From Cristatella mucedo (lineage: Eukaryota > Bryozoa > Phylactolaemata > Cristatellidae): DNA of 64,000 nucleotides. The DNA lies in contig WPIO01000166.1 in NCBI GenBank assembly GCA_009760855.2, positions 501,001 to 565,000 on the forward strand. Reading direction: 5' to 3'. The position numbers and the translations under genes were made by a program. Below the pieces are notes generated by a model. The model was not told where the DNA came from. It saw only the letters and a list, made by a program, of their open reading frames with translations, and ran no database searches. Numbering within the stretch: the first letter of the stretch is position 1; every line of letters starts with the position of its first letter. Shown here one piece after another: positions 1 through 10,158 of this stretch.

Positions 1-690
1 ACCTACACTAGCAGCTCACTACCCGTGGACTCGCTTCACTGAGTCATAGTAGACGGTAACGATGACTACCATGGCAAACGTATGAAGAGAGCTAGTTCAA
101 TAATATTCGTCGTATTTAGCAACCATGCGCGCTTTCATAGTCGAAGTTGAGCGCTGAATTGTGTGTTGAACTATAAAATAGCTAATAAACAGGCCTTAGA
201 TTAGTTCTTTACATGAATAGCTGCCTAAGCTCTGGAGAATATCTCTCAGTGGAACAATCTTTAATTAATTGTTCAGGAACATTCGAAAAAACTTTCATTA
301 TAGTATGAAGAAAATCTTAAAGTCTTTAATTTATTTTTCCCATAATTTTCCGTTGTTACAGGCTGGTAGAATGTAATAGGATATCATAAAGACTCGTACC
401 GCGAAGCTGCGCTACGAAACGAGCGTCTCCACCGACGCTTGCTTGCGGGTTTCAATTAGGCCGGAAAATCAACATTTCGAATCAACTATCAATATTTATG
501 CAGCAAGGTTTTAGGGAATGGACAGCGCAACATTCATAATCTGCACATTCTCGAGCTTGAACACTCATATGTGCATCCCTTTTGAAACCGGAGACTTTAT
601 TATTTCAGCCAAGGGCGTAGTTTTTCTGCCTTTCTGAATTGTCTTCCGGACATCTCAAACTTGTTAAAACTAAACTTCCGGACATCAAAA
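1..690. other. left flank, no gene recognised
   Basis: Mixed-composition DNA before the AT-rich viral block. Only very short open frames occur and none resembles a protein I know. Near its right edge the 9-mer TTCCGGACA occurs twice (about 645-655 and 680-690) and again just outside the other end of the block near 24,758, so the integration boundary may lie here. I see nothing else in it. Confidence 0.4.
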
Positions 691-715
691 GCGAATAGTT
701 AAAAAAGTTTGTGAG

Positions 716-1012
716 ATGAATGAAATGCTTGATAAGGAGAAAGAACAAATAGGACAATCTAAAAAAGGCGTTAACAAAAATGTTGTTGATAAACACATGA
801 AACATGAAGACTTTAAAAACTGCTTAGATGAAAAGGTAGAAAAGAAATGTGAACAATCATTGATTAGAAGTGAAAAGCATGTTATGTATGCGATTAAACA
901 AAACAAAGTAGCACTATCAGCTTTTGATTCAAAACGATACTGGTTGGACTGTGGAATCTGCAGCTACGCTTATGGACACTATAGATTTGCTGATGCATTA
1001 GGAATAATCTAA
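716..1012 (+). pseudogene. viral ORF, possibly the C-terminal tail of a lost larger protein
   Basis: A 98-residue, lysine-rich open frame. The second half has the pattern H..Y....NKVALS.FD.KRYW followed by a glycine and AYGHY. I associate this motif with C-terminal tails of long ORFs in Polinton-type elements, possibly the polymerase, but this is from memory and weak. Its position at the very edge of the viral block fits a gene whose upstream part was cut off at the left boundary. No promoter motif precedes its ATG, unlike most genes of the block, which also fits an internal fragment. It may instead be a short independent gene. Confidence 0.35.
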
Positions 1013-1068
1013 ATAATCTAATAATCCAGGACGATGTAATACTTGCAATATTGGCAACATTAATATAG

Positions 1069-1236
1069 ATGCCAAAAAGAAAGAGTGAAGAAATCATTGA
1101 ATCTGAATCAAAAATAAAAGTTTAACATGATATTCGAGAAACAACAAAAGAGTTTTATGAATTACAAATAGAAATGGAGTATGATAGAGCAGAAGAGCTA
1201 ATTTTTGAGATGGCAGGAATAAATTTATATTATTAA
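1069..1236 (+). pseudogene. small viral ORF with one in-frame stop
   Basis: A 55-codon frame from ATG to TAA, interrupted by TAA at 1123. The product would be highly charged and probably helical, with no family recognised. Reading is continuous in sense after the stop (glutamate- and tyrosine-rich), so I take it as a decayed small gene. It lies between the 716-1012 frame and the acidic ORF on the same strand. Confidence 0.35.
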
Positions 1237-1253
1237 ATAAAATAAATTCATTA

Positions 1254-1261
1254 TTATAGAA
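1254..1261 (+). promoter_or_regulatory. TATAGA start-site motif
   Basis: TTATAGAA directly before the ATG of the acidic ORF. One of the recurrent TATA(T)AGA-ATG motifs of the viral block. Confidence 0.45.
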
Positions 1262-1450
1262 ATGGAAAAAGTTGAAAAAGAATATGATTCTGGATATGAA
1301 GAGTCTGATAGTGATGATCCTGATTACAATCAAGAAGAATCAGAATATGAAAGTGATGAATATGAAAGTAATGACAGTGAAGATGGATATAATAATAACA
1401 ATAATAATTCACTTGATAAAGCGTCCTCAGAGAACTTAATCTCTCTCTAG
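1262..1450 (+). pseudogene. acidic viral ORF truncated by a LINE
   Basis: The frame starts right after a TATTATAGAA motif and encodes a very acidic, Ser/Tyr/Asp/Glu-rich stretch (repeats of the type ESDE-YES) followed by a run of asparagines from an AAT microsatellite. From about 1,390 onward the sequence is the 3' tail of an inserted LINE, so the last 15-20 codons are not viral. Acidic disordered proteins are common in such viruses, but no function can be given. Confidence 0.45.
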
Positions 1451-2254
1451 GCGCTTTACATTTGCTGTAAAGTGAAATGCAATTGAATGGTAAGTGAAAT
1501 CATGCTTGAAAAACAAACGAAATGAATAATATGGTTAGGGGTGACATGCACAGGGTCAGCATGCAAATGTGGTTAGTGGCAGCATGCACAGTGTCAGCAC
1601 GCATAAGCACATCAAGAACGAATCACAGGGACCCACTAAATGCTGTCCTAAATAGGTGGGTTTTTAGGTTCCTTTTAAATGTGGTCAGGTCAGGGGATGT
1701 TCTGACGCAGGTCGGGAGGCAGCTCCAGGCTTTGGGAGCATATGAACTAAATGCACGGTCTCCAAAGGATTTAAGGTTTGTACGAGGTATTTCTAGACTG
1801 TTGGATTCCGAAAAGCGGGTGGTACGATGCTTGGCCTGATGGGGTAGTATATCTGACAGATAGGCTGGAGCCATAGAATGAAGGGACCTAAAAGTGAGCG
1901 ACAAAACCTTGAAGTCAATCCGTTGCTTGACTGGTAGCCAGTGCAGGTCGGCGAGAAGTGGAGTAATGTGGCAACTGCGACGCTCACGGCAGACAATTCT
2001 AGCTGCCGAGTTTTGCACCAGCTGCAATCGCCTGATCGCACATGCTGGTAGGCCAGTAAGCAGTGAGTTGCAGAAGTCGAGACGGGATGTCACGAATGCA
2101 TGGACCAACTCGGACGTGGTATCTTTATCTAAACAAGCCCGAAATTTTGCAATGTTATGAAGCTGAAAATAGGCGGATTTGACTGTGGAGCTGATATGGT
2201 CGTCTAACGAGAGGTCGCTTTGGAATATGACAGCTAGATTTCGAGCTGACATGA
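1390..2254 (-). mobile_element. LINE family A, 5'-truncated copy
   Basis: Minus-strand copy of an L2/CR1-like LINE. It keeps about 210 codons of the reverse transcriptase C-terminal region open (2252 down to 1623; motifs LVHAFVTSRLDFCNSLL, LPVKQRIDFKVL and AFSSYAPKAWSCLP) and the 3' UTR that ends in the family hairpin AGAGATTAAGTTCTCT and an AAT-rich tail at about 1,390-1,410. The 5' truncation point is near 2,254, where AT-rich viral sequence resumes. It is nearly identical to the copy at 8,248-9,042 in the opposite orientation, so both insertions are recent relative to the viral decay. Confidence 0.85.
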
Positions 2255-2300
2255 ATACAATTACGTAAATGAAGAAGATGAACTATAAAAAATGTATATT

Positions 2301-2308
2301 TATATAGA
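2301..2308 (+). promoter_or_regulatory. TATATAGA start-site motif
   Basis: TATATAGA abuts the ATG at 2,309 with no spacer. The same string sits directly before the minus-strand ATG at 13,903. Confidence 0.5.
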
Positions 2309-2584
2309 ATGGATGTTTCTATAGTTCTTAGTTGCGAACAATCAAGAGATATGGCTCTTAAAATTTGTCTACACAAGTTAAAGAGAGTAGATCAAAGAAT
2401 TGTCAAGCACTCACTTGATAAACTTATTCCAGATTTGGATAGCTCGTACACTGCCGTTCTCGTTGAGATTTGCGATACTTGTGATAAACTAATGGAATGT
2501 AGAAGTAAAATAAATGTAATGCTGATAGAAGCAGAAAAGAAATCAAAAACTCCAAAAACTAAACAGGGCGTGCAAATTAATTAA
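2309..2584 (+). CDS. viral hypothetical protein, 91 aa
   Basis: Intact open frame from ATG (immediately preceded by TATATAGA) to TAA. The product is small, basic at its C-terminus (KKSKTPKTKQ) and has two Cys-containing segments (ICDTCDKL and KICLH); predicted largely helical by eye. No family recognised. It is one of the few frames in the block without an internal stop. It lies between a LINE insertion and further small viral genes on the same strand. Confidence 0.5.
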   Translation: MDVSIVLSCEQSRDMALKICLHKLKRVDQRIVKHSLDKLIPDLDSSYTAVLVEICDTCDKLMECRSKINVMLIEAEKKSKTPKTKQGVQIN

Positions 2585-2615
2585 TTTTGAAATGAATGTT
2601 TTCATCATAGTATAT

Positions 2616-2780
2616 ATGGAAATAACAAATTATAAAATTAGTAATGCAATTCAAGACAATTGTCAAGGTAAAAAATATAATTAAATGATGAACCTATTAA
2701 AATTATATTTGATATAGTGTATTCACGAAGATAAGTATGAAGAGCTCAAGTTTAAAGCAAGAGAGTTAATCAAGAATTAG
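2616..2780 (+). pseudogene. remnant of a small viral ORF
   Basis: Starts at an ATG after AGTATAT, but stops occur after about 20 codons and the frame changes. The last 20 codons, ending at TAG 2778-2780, read as a charged helix in another frame. It is too decayed for a functional call. Confidence 0.2.
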
Positions 2781-2810
2781 ATTTATTTTTGTTTTTGCAT
2801 TTTTTTTTAT

Positions 2811-2823
2811 AATAGTATAGGAA
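2811..2823 (+). promoter_or_regulatory. TATAGGA start-site motif
   Basis: AATAGTATAGGAA immediately before the ATG at 2,824. The same GTATAGGA core precedes the packaging ATPase at 14,671. Confidence 0.45.
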
Positions 2824-3470
2824 ATGTCGGCAACTGAAGTAGCTGATCCCAGTCTTGCGACATCTGCAACTCTACTTAAAGCATATGTTGACTATCTTGC
2901 AAAGTCTAGAATGACTGCTTATGATCAGCAAACACTCGACTCAGATATTTCAATTATGACAGATACGTCTGTTAAAAAGTTTTATATCGATGAGTGCGAT
3001 ATTGAAGCACAAAAGGTAATCACTTCAGGAATGGCAAGTGTAACAAGTGATCTTGAAGCAACAGTTAGAACTAAAGTTGATACTCTTCTCGATACACCTG
3101 GAGAAATCTCTAGTTATACTACATGGATTGCTAGTCAGCTACCAACTCTCTCAACAGTTATCTCAGGCGTTGCAGGAACTAAACCTGATATTTCTGGAAT
3201 TGTTAAGGATGAATGTTATGCAATTCTACCTGATATCACTGATTGAACTGAAGTGCACAAAGACAAAAGGCAGCACTTGCAGCTCTTGCTGCTGCAGTTC
3301 CTCCAGAGGTTTTCGATCCAGCAGTTGTTGATCCGAATGTCCCAGTTTCTGATACAATTGCTACAACAACGCTGCAAATAATTTATTTATTTTTATACGG
3401 AATGAATGTAGAAACTAGAAGTAAAGATTGTCTAACAGTTGCACAAGGTCAGCATAATATAAAAATGTGT
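2824..3470 (+). pseudogene. viral protein, probably structural, frameshifted
   Basis: The first 140 codons (2824-3246) are open: a Ser/Thr/Asp-rich, likely helical protein containing YVDYLAKSRMTAY. The related string AAVDYLAKSRKVP occurs in the gene ending near 16,500, so the two may share a domain. The stop at 3,244 is followed by a different frame with an Ala- and Pro-rich continuation (about 3,265-3,470), which suggests a small indel near 3,240-3,270 broke a longer gene. No family assigned. Confidence 0.45.
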
Positions 3471-3479
3471 TAATACCCA

Positions 3480-3689
3480 ATGGGGAGAATTAGGGATATT
3501 AGGAGTACATTATTAGAAGCATTAAAATTAGTTTTAGTGTACAAAGCTTTAAGAGTAGATCATTGAGAAAAAGAAATTGCATATATATTTACAAAAGTTA
3601 GAGATGGATCAATCTTTTCAGAGTTTCTTAAAGATTTGAAAATAGAGAAAATAAATAGTCTTAAATCAGAAGCATACTCTAAAAAATAG
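3480..3689 (+). pseudogene. small viral ORF with one in-frame TGA
   Basis: A 69-codon frame from ATG to TAG, interrupted by TGA at 3564 (codon 29). It is basic and helical, with no recognised family. The TGA could derive from TGG by a G-to-A change. A further 23-codon frame follows at 3698-3769. Confidence 0.3.
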
Positions 3690-3765
3690 AGTTAACAATG
3701 CGATTAACAGCAAAAGAATATAGTGCACCAACAGAGCTTATTAAAGAAAGTCTAGATTGGAAAGT

Positions 3766-4140
3766 TTAAGTATCTACTATTCTAAAATAATTTGTTCCAT
3801 CTGTGGACATATCAGGAACAGTAGGAACAACATCGGTAGTAATAGGACCATATTCAATTGAATTTTGAGTTTGATATTTGATATCACTAATAAAATCAAT
3901 TTCAATTACATCTAAATTACTTGGAGTAACAAGATTATTATAGTTTAAAACAGGAAAACTAATAGTAATATTCATAACACCATCACGCCTACCAAAATCA
4001 ACTATATCAAACTGTGTTATATAATTACTTAATAATAACATATAATTATCTTCAACTCCATTATAAGTAATATTAAGAGAATTAGAAACAATGAAGTTTG
4101 GCGAATAAAGTTTCTGCTTGTAGTTTCTAACTATAAATTT
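3766..4140 (-). pseudogene. C-terminal part of a fibre-like protein, split by LINE A2
   Basis: Minus-strand frame of 91 codons (4041-3766) ending in TAA, with upstream remnants to the LINE boundary. It is beta-rich (alternating polar and hydrophobic residues), Asn/Thr/Ile-rich, and resembles the globular head of a fibre or host-attachment protein rather than an enzyme. The rest of the same minus-strand locus resumes beyond the LINE at 7,597-8,247 and 9,043-10,872. The order and orientation are collinear across both LINEs. Confidence 0.45.
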
Positions 4141-4422
4141 ATCTATATATAATAATAATAATAATAATAATATTGCACTTGATAAAGCGCCCTCAGAGAA
4201 CTTAATCTCTTTCTAGGCGCTTTACATTTGCTGCAAAGTGATACGCAATAGAATAGTAAGTAAAATCATGCTTGAAAAACAAACAAAATGAATAACATGG
4301 TTAGGGGTTACATGCACTGGGTCAGCATGCAAATGTGGTCAGTGGCAGCATGAACAGTGTCAGCACGCATAAGCACATCGAGGACGAATCACAAGGACCC
4401 ACTAAATGCTGTCCTAAATAGG

Positions 4423-5529
4423 TTATGTTTTTAAGTTTCTTTTAAATGTGGTCAGGTCAGGGGATGTTCTGATGCAGGTCGGGAGGGAGTTCCAGGCTGT
4501 GGGAGCATACGAGCTAAATGCACGGTCTCCAAAGGATTTAAGGTTTGTGCGAGGTATTTCTAGACTGTTGGATTCCGAAAAGCGAGTGGTACGATGCTTT
4601 GCCTGATGGGTTAGTGTATCTGAAAGATAGGCTGGAGCCATAGAATGAAGAGACCTAAAAGTGAGCGACAAAACCTTGAAGTCAATCCGTTGCTTGACTG
4701 GTAACCAGTGCAGGTCGGCGAGAAGTGGAGTAATGTGGCAACTGCGACGCTCACGACAGACAAGCCTAGCTGCAGAGTTTTGCACCAGCTGCAATCGCCT
4801 GATCGTACATGCTGGTAGGCCAGTCAGCAGTGAGTTGCAGAAGTCGAGACGAGATGTCACGAATGCATGGACCAACTTGGACGTGGTATCCTTATCTAAA
4901 CAAGCCCTAATTTTAGCAATGTTATGAAGCTGAAAATAGGCTGATTTGACTGTGGAGCTGATGTGGTCGTCTAACGAGAGGTCGCTTTGGAATATGACAC
5001 CTAGATTTCGAGCTGATGCAACTGGAGATATGCTGGCAGAGCCAATTTTGAAAGTCAGCCTTTCCAATTTCTGAATAACACTAGGTTTGCCCATAACTAG
5101 TAAGTTAGTTTTATCATCGTTTAGTTTTAGAAAATTTGCTGCCATCCATGATCGGATGTCATCAATGCATGCAGCAAGTGAGTTGAGAGAATTTGAGGTG
5201 CTCGAAGGCTGGGAGGGATCAAAGCAAAGGTACAACTGAGTGTCATCCGCATAGAAGTGAAAGCCTAGATTGTGCTTGGCAATCACATCAGCGAGAGGGA
5301 GAGTATAAACGGTGAAAAGGACCGGACCTAGCACAGAGCCCTGAGGTACTCCATATTTTAGAGGTACTTCAGATGATCTTTGTCCATTCACGTCAACACT
5401 CTGGAGTCTCCCACTGAGATAGGACCTGAACCACTGCAGAGCAGTGCCAGTGATGCCCAGGCGAGATGAGAGGCGCTCTAGAAGTACTTTGTGATCGATG
5501 GTATCAAAAGCTGCCGAAAGATCGAGCAA
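4423..5529 (-). pseudogene. LINE reverse transcriptase, palm to C-terminus
   Basis: A 368-codon frame containing the catalytic YADD box (FYADDTQLYL), the preceding GVPQGSVLGP motif and AFDTIDH. It is the downstream part of the LINE polyprotein and lacks its own start. It should be read as a continuation of the 7256-5478 frame across a short frameshift. Catalytic aspartates are present, so decay of this copy is slight. Confidence 0.9.
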
Positions 5530-7256
5530 ACCAGAAGAGACACTCTACCCATGTCTGCATTCCTAAGTAGGTCGTTGTATACCCGAAGCAATGCTGACTC
5601 TGTGGAGTGATTAGCTCTAAAGCCAGACTGGAACTTACTAGCAAGGTGTGAGGTTTCGATATACGAGTTCAGCTGGTCTGCCACGACCCGTTCCAGTGTC
5701 TTTGATAGGAATGGTAGAAGGGAGACTGGGCGGTAGTTGCTTAAGTTCTCTTGGTCTAGTGTAGCTTTCTTGAGAAGTGGCCTGACTACAGCTTTTTTGA
5801 AAGGTGCTGGGACCTGACCTGAGGCTAATGACATATTAATGATGTTGGTTATGCATGGCAGCAGCAGATCAATGCAACGTAGGAGCAGGACAGTGGGAAT
5901 AGGGTCCAGTGGACTTGTTGTCTTCTTTGATTGAGATACGAGCTTTAGGACTACGTCACTGGTGACCTGTTTAAATGCAGACATTGAGGCGCAGCCAGGA
6001 ACCGAGGAACAGCATTCTAGTGGGAAGGTTGTCATCGCAGGGATGGATTCCCTGATTTTGTCTATCTTCTGCACAAAGAATCGAGAGAAGCGATCGGCTA
6101 GATCATCACAAGGATCATCAGGTAAGGAGCTAACCTGGGAACGGTTGAGGAGATGGTTTATTGTCGACATCAGCATTTTTGGATTGTGCATCTGTGATTG
6201 AACAATGTTTCTATAGAAGCTAGACTTAGCCTTTGCTAGGATCGATTGGTACGACCTACAGTAGTCTTCATATGCCTGTCGATGGACAGTTAGTCCGGAT
6301 CTTTTGTATGCCTTTTCAAGCTTTCGTTTAGTAGACTTGGCTAGTTTAATGTCTGTGGTAAACCATAGGCCGTCTGGGCGGGGGCGCACAGTGCGCTTTG
6401 TCAAAGGTGCAAACTCGTCGAGCGTGTCAGCTAGTGTCGTGTTGTAGCAATCTACCAGTGATGACAGATCGGAGGGAGGACTGAGCAGCAAAGGTGAAGC
6501 AGATATGCTCGCACGGACAGCATCGATATCAAGGGTCTTGAGGTTTCGCGATTCACAGGTTATTTTAGAGGAGAATGTGGGCACACACTGTAGATTGAAT
6601 GAGATCTGCATGTGGTCAGATAAGCAGGATTTGGTGATAACTGGTGATGACAAGGTGCAGTTATATGAGAAAATTTGGTCGAGTGTGTGACCCTTGATGT
6701 GGGTAGGGCCATGCACATGAGCCACAAGAGATAATGAGTCTGTCAATGTACGAAATTCGGTGCTGAAAGCGTCAGATAAGTTATCAAAGTGAACGTTGAA
6801 ATCACCCATAACGAGGAAGGATCGATTTCTTGCACACAGAATCGAAATGAGATCGGAGAAATCTGAGATAAAGGAGGATTTGGTACCTGGTGGGCGATAG
6901 ACTACTGCCACTATCGGTAGCTTGTTTTCGGGTGAGACCAGGACAATAGATTCAAAAGACTGCTTCGAGGGTACCGCAAATGGCTTGAAGTTGAATTTCG
7001 AGCGCACGATCATAGCAACTCCACCTCCAGTTTTGATTGATCTAGGGGTGTGAAAGAACGTGAAACCAGATGGAGTAGCGTCTTTAATTGTCGGGCAGTT
7101 TATCGATTTCAGCCAAGTTTCAGTTAGGGCGAGCAGGTCGATACCATTTTCAGAAATAAGGTCGTTTATTACTAGAGGTTTATTGCACATTGAGCGAGGA
7201 TTCCAAAGGCAAGCGTTAAGTCTGGCCGATTGGGTTACAACAGGCCTGATGACCAC
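5478..7256 (-). pseudogene. LINE endonuclease and N-terminal reverse transcriptase
   Basis: A 592-codon frame. Residues about 10-240 form the EEP-type endonuclease that nicks the target (Asn near NPRSM, Glu in TETW, GDFN, SDH near the end). A linker follows, then the first RT blocks from about residue 490 (VRPLLKK, NYRPVSLLP). The frame is lost just before the RT A motif. Confidence 0.9.
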
Positions 7257-7596
7257 TAAGTTTGAGAGATTTACAGTGACGCATGCGGGGGGAGCGTGCT
7301 AAGCGGTTCGAGACAATGCTAGGAATACCAAACGAGCAGCGTCTAAGCTGGCGGTTCCGGCCACCGCGGCGGCTACGGGGTGCTTTCCTTTTGTTAATGC
7401 ATAGTTCATGAATCTTAGCAACAACATTAATATCTAGGAATGCATTTGATATACGATGACGAAGCGATAGCAGCTGCTGACGACCATAACTAACAAGTAT
7501 GTTACTAGCCGCCGGCGTAGCTAATGCAGCCGCCGGCGTGGGAGACCCAGCAGCCCGAAGCAAAAAGCGTTTAGATGTCTATAGGCACGTAATTTC

Positions 7597-8247
7597 TTAC
7601 GCGCTACGGTCAAAAAAAAAACCTATTTGCGTTGTCAACTTCACTTCGGCAATAGAATAATTTACTCTTGTTAAATTAGCATCTTTTAGTATAATTGATC
7701 TTCGAATTGCTTGTTTTCCTACAACATATAATGTTGGCTTATCAACCATTGATATTGGAAATGGCATTCTTTGATTTTTAACAAAAATGCTGTCATAAAG
7801 ATCCTTTATTTTTATTGTTAACTTTGTGTAAGTCAATTTAGCTCTCAATAAATCAATTACTTTACTCAAGTAATAGTTATCATTGTATATACCATCATTA
7901 TAAGTTGACACACTTTCTCCTTTAGTGAAAGTTAAAGAACCATTACTAGATTTATGTCCAAAGCGGCTTTTATTTTTAAGTATATTTCAAAAGCATCATA
8001 TATTTTTTCCGACATTTATTTCATTATTAACATGTAGGTTATTTACTGTTAAATCACCATTTACTGTTAAATCTGCCTTAGTATCAGTGTACTCTTTTTT
8101 TGCGACATCATTTCCTTTTATCGGAGCTAGTACATTGACATATTTTTTTGAGTTTGCAGATATATTTCCTCGTTTAAATTGATCAGAATCTTTTCTTATG
8201 TAGTTGTTATCAGCAAATAATTTTCCAACAACTTCTAACAGCTCTAA
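7597..8247 (-). pseudogene. fibre-like protein, middle section between two LINEs
   Basis: The minus-strand frame 7911-7597 (104 codons) is open, Ile/Lys/Tyr-rich and beta-like. Upstream (about 8,200-7,930) another frame reads the phage-fibre signature repeats DLTVNGDLTVNNL. Such repeats form triple-stranded stalks in phage tail fibres. The locus is interrupted by LINE A2 on one side and LINE A3 on the other. Assignment as fibre rests on the repeats; the head part is unassigned. Confidence 0.5.
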
Positions 8248-9042
8248 ATCCGCCTATTTTCAGCTTCATAAGAATTGCTAAAACTCGGGCTTGTTTAGAT
8301 AAAGATACCACGTCCAAGTTGGTCCATGCATTCGTGACATCCCGTCTCGACTTCTGCAACTCACTGCTTACTGGCCTACCAGCATGTGCGATCAGGCGAT
8401 TGCAGCTGGTGCAAAACTCGGCAGCTAGAATTGTCTGCCGTGAGCGTCGCAGTTGCCACATTACTCCACTTCTCGCCGACCTGCACTGGCTACCAGTCAA
8501 GCAACGGATTGACTTCAAGGTTTTGTCGCTCACTTTTAGGTCCCTTCATTCTATGGCTCCAGCCTATCTGTCAGATATACTACCCCATCAGGCCAAGCAT
8601 CGTACCACCCGCTTTTCGGAATCCAACAGTCTAGAAATACCTCGTACAAACCTTAAATCCTTTGGAGACCGTGCATTTAGTTCATATGCTCCCAAAGCCT
8701 GGAACTGCCTCCCGACCTGCGTCAGAACATCCCCTGACCTGACCACATTTAAAAGGAACCTAAAAACCCACCTATTTAGGACAGCATTTAGTGGGTCCCT
8801 GTGATTCGTTCTTGATGTGCTTATGCGTGCTGACACTGTGCATGCTGCCACTAACCACATTTGCATGCTGACCCTGTGCATGTCACCCCTAACCATATTA
8901 TTCATTTCGTTTGTTTTTCAAGCATGATTTCACTTACCATTCAATTGCATTTCACTTTACAGCAAATGTAAAGCGCCTAGAGAGAGATTAAGTTCTCTGA
9001 GGACGCTTTATCAAGTGAATTATTATTATTGTTATTATTAAT
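8248..9042 (+). mobile_element. LINE family A, 5'-truncated copy, plus orientation
   Basis: Starts at an AAATCCGCC point inside the RT C-terminal region. A 161-codon frame (8319-8804) is open through LVQNSAARIVCRERRSC, LPVKQRIDFKVL and the terminal LFRTAFSGSL. The 3' UTR follows, with hairpin AGAGATTAAGTTCTCT near 8,985-9,000 and an ATT tail to 9,042. It is nearly identical to the 1,390-2,254 copy but truncated about 80 bases further in, so the two are independent insertions and together form an inverted repeat of about 0.8 kb. Confidence 0.85.
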
Positions 9043-10158
9043 GGATCTACATTGCTTACAAGATTTACTATTCTATTTTCGGACATATCAAGCGTTCCAG
9101 TCATCTGTAAATTTCTTCTGCTAAGCGTTACGCTACTGCTATGTAAATTGTAACATTTATTTCTTTACCTAACAAGCTTGATCCAGATATAAAAGTAGAA
9201 TTAGTAACTATTTTTTTTACTAGCATCTAACATATAGCTACCATACAACTGATCAGCTTGCGCTGTTAGTGTTGATGGTGGAGGCACAAGTAATTTTGTT
9301 ATTCCAGAGACTTCATACGTTACTGCAAGGATAAAAATACCTCTAGGGATTGAAATGTTAGTAATGTTAGTAATCCATCTACCATTGACTGTTCTGTCAT
9401 ATATTTGCGTAGTTAGCGAACCATCCATAGTTCCTTTAAAATTTACAGTTGTAACATTTCCATCTACTTTTCTTAGACAGCGAAGATTTACTCCATCATT
9501 TGGATTCACGGGTTCATTTAGTATAATAATTTGATGATTATTCATATCCAAAGGTCAGCTCAATACTGTGTTGTCATATTTTACAAAGTTAGCATCCATA
9601 TATGCGACAGTTGCAACATTAGTTGGTGATGATGATGTTGCTGCATTTGTAATATTTAATGTTCCAGTTACGATTATATCTCCATCAACAGTTCCACCAG
9701 CTCTTGATATTTTTGTGTCAGCATTATCTTTTGTAGCAGCATCACTTGGATTAACAGGATTAGCAAGATGTATCACTCAATGATCGTTCATATCAAGATC
9801 ATCAGCAGCAGTCGTACCTCTAGATACTCTGTTTGTTACAAAGTTTGTATCTATATACATTCTATTTACAGCATCTGTAGAGTCAACGTGATCTCCAAGA
9901 TTTTTTTATTCGATTTTGATTCATATTCAAAGAACCATTCATGCATGATATCTCCAGTCTTACGAATGTAATTTTTTTTTACTAGGACCTTCTCTACGAT
10001 ATCCAAGCGACATTCTATACAATAGCAATAATAAAATCAATATATGTAATATTACTAGCAACTCTTAAATTATCTATCATATAAGTGCATGATCTATCAA
10101 TGTTCATAACTAAAAGAAGAGTGCCAGATACACCATAAGTGTTGTCACTAGTTAACTC
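9043..10158 (-). pseudogene. fibre-like proteins, frameshifted series
   Basis: Minus-strand frames 9551-9201 (116 codons) and 9776-9555 (73 codons), plus remnants on either side, all carry phage tail-fibre repeats of the form N-L/I-x-x-P-V-N-x-x-D-A-x-x-K/R followed by GGT(V/M)DGD and TGTL. Examples are LANPVNPSDAATKDNAD and LNEPVNPNDGVNLR. Remnants at 9,043-9,170 (MTGTLDMSENRIVNL) and 9,790-9,900 show the same repeat in other frames. I read this as one or two long fibre genes broken by several indels and by LINE A3. Confidence 0.6.

Larger units (their letters stand above)
4141..7605 (-). mobile_element. LINE family A, nearly full-length
   Basis: L2/CR1-clade non-LTR retrotransposon in minus orientation. 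The 5' part (7563-7216) encodes a basic N-terminal region. The main frame 7256-5478 holds the apurinic/apyrimidinic-type endonuclease (TETWLK, GDFNVH, SDHMQ) and the start of reverse transcriptase (NYRPVSLLPFLSKTLE, FQSGFRANHSTESAL). The frame 5529-4423 continues the transcriptase (LDLSAAFDTIDHK, GVPQGSVLGP, FYADDTQLYL) to its C-terminus. Two single-base-type frameshifts, near 7,230 and near 5,528, separate the three frames; no internal stops otherwise. The 3' UTR ends with the hairpin AGAGATTAAGTTCTCT and an AAT-repeat tail at 4,145-4,165. Confidence 0.9.

Noticed and set aside
1522-1839. Antisense frames conserved between LINE copies (also 1894-2160, 4661-4927, 8210-8533, 8588-8905)
   Set aside because: They are shadows of the conserved reverse transcriptase coding strand.
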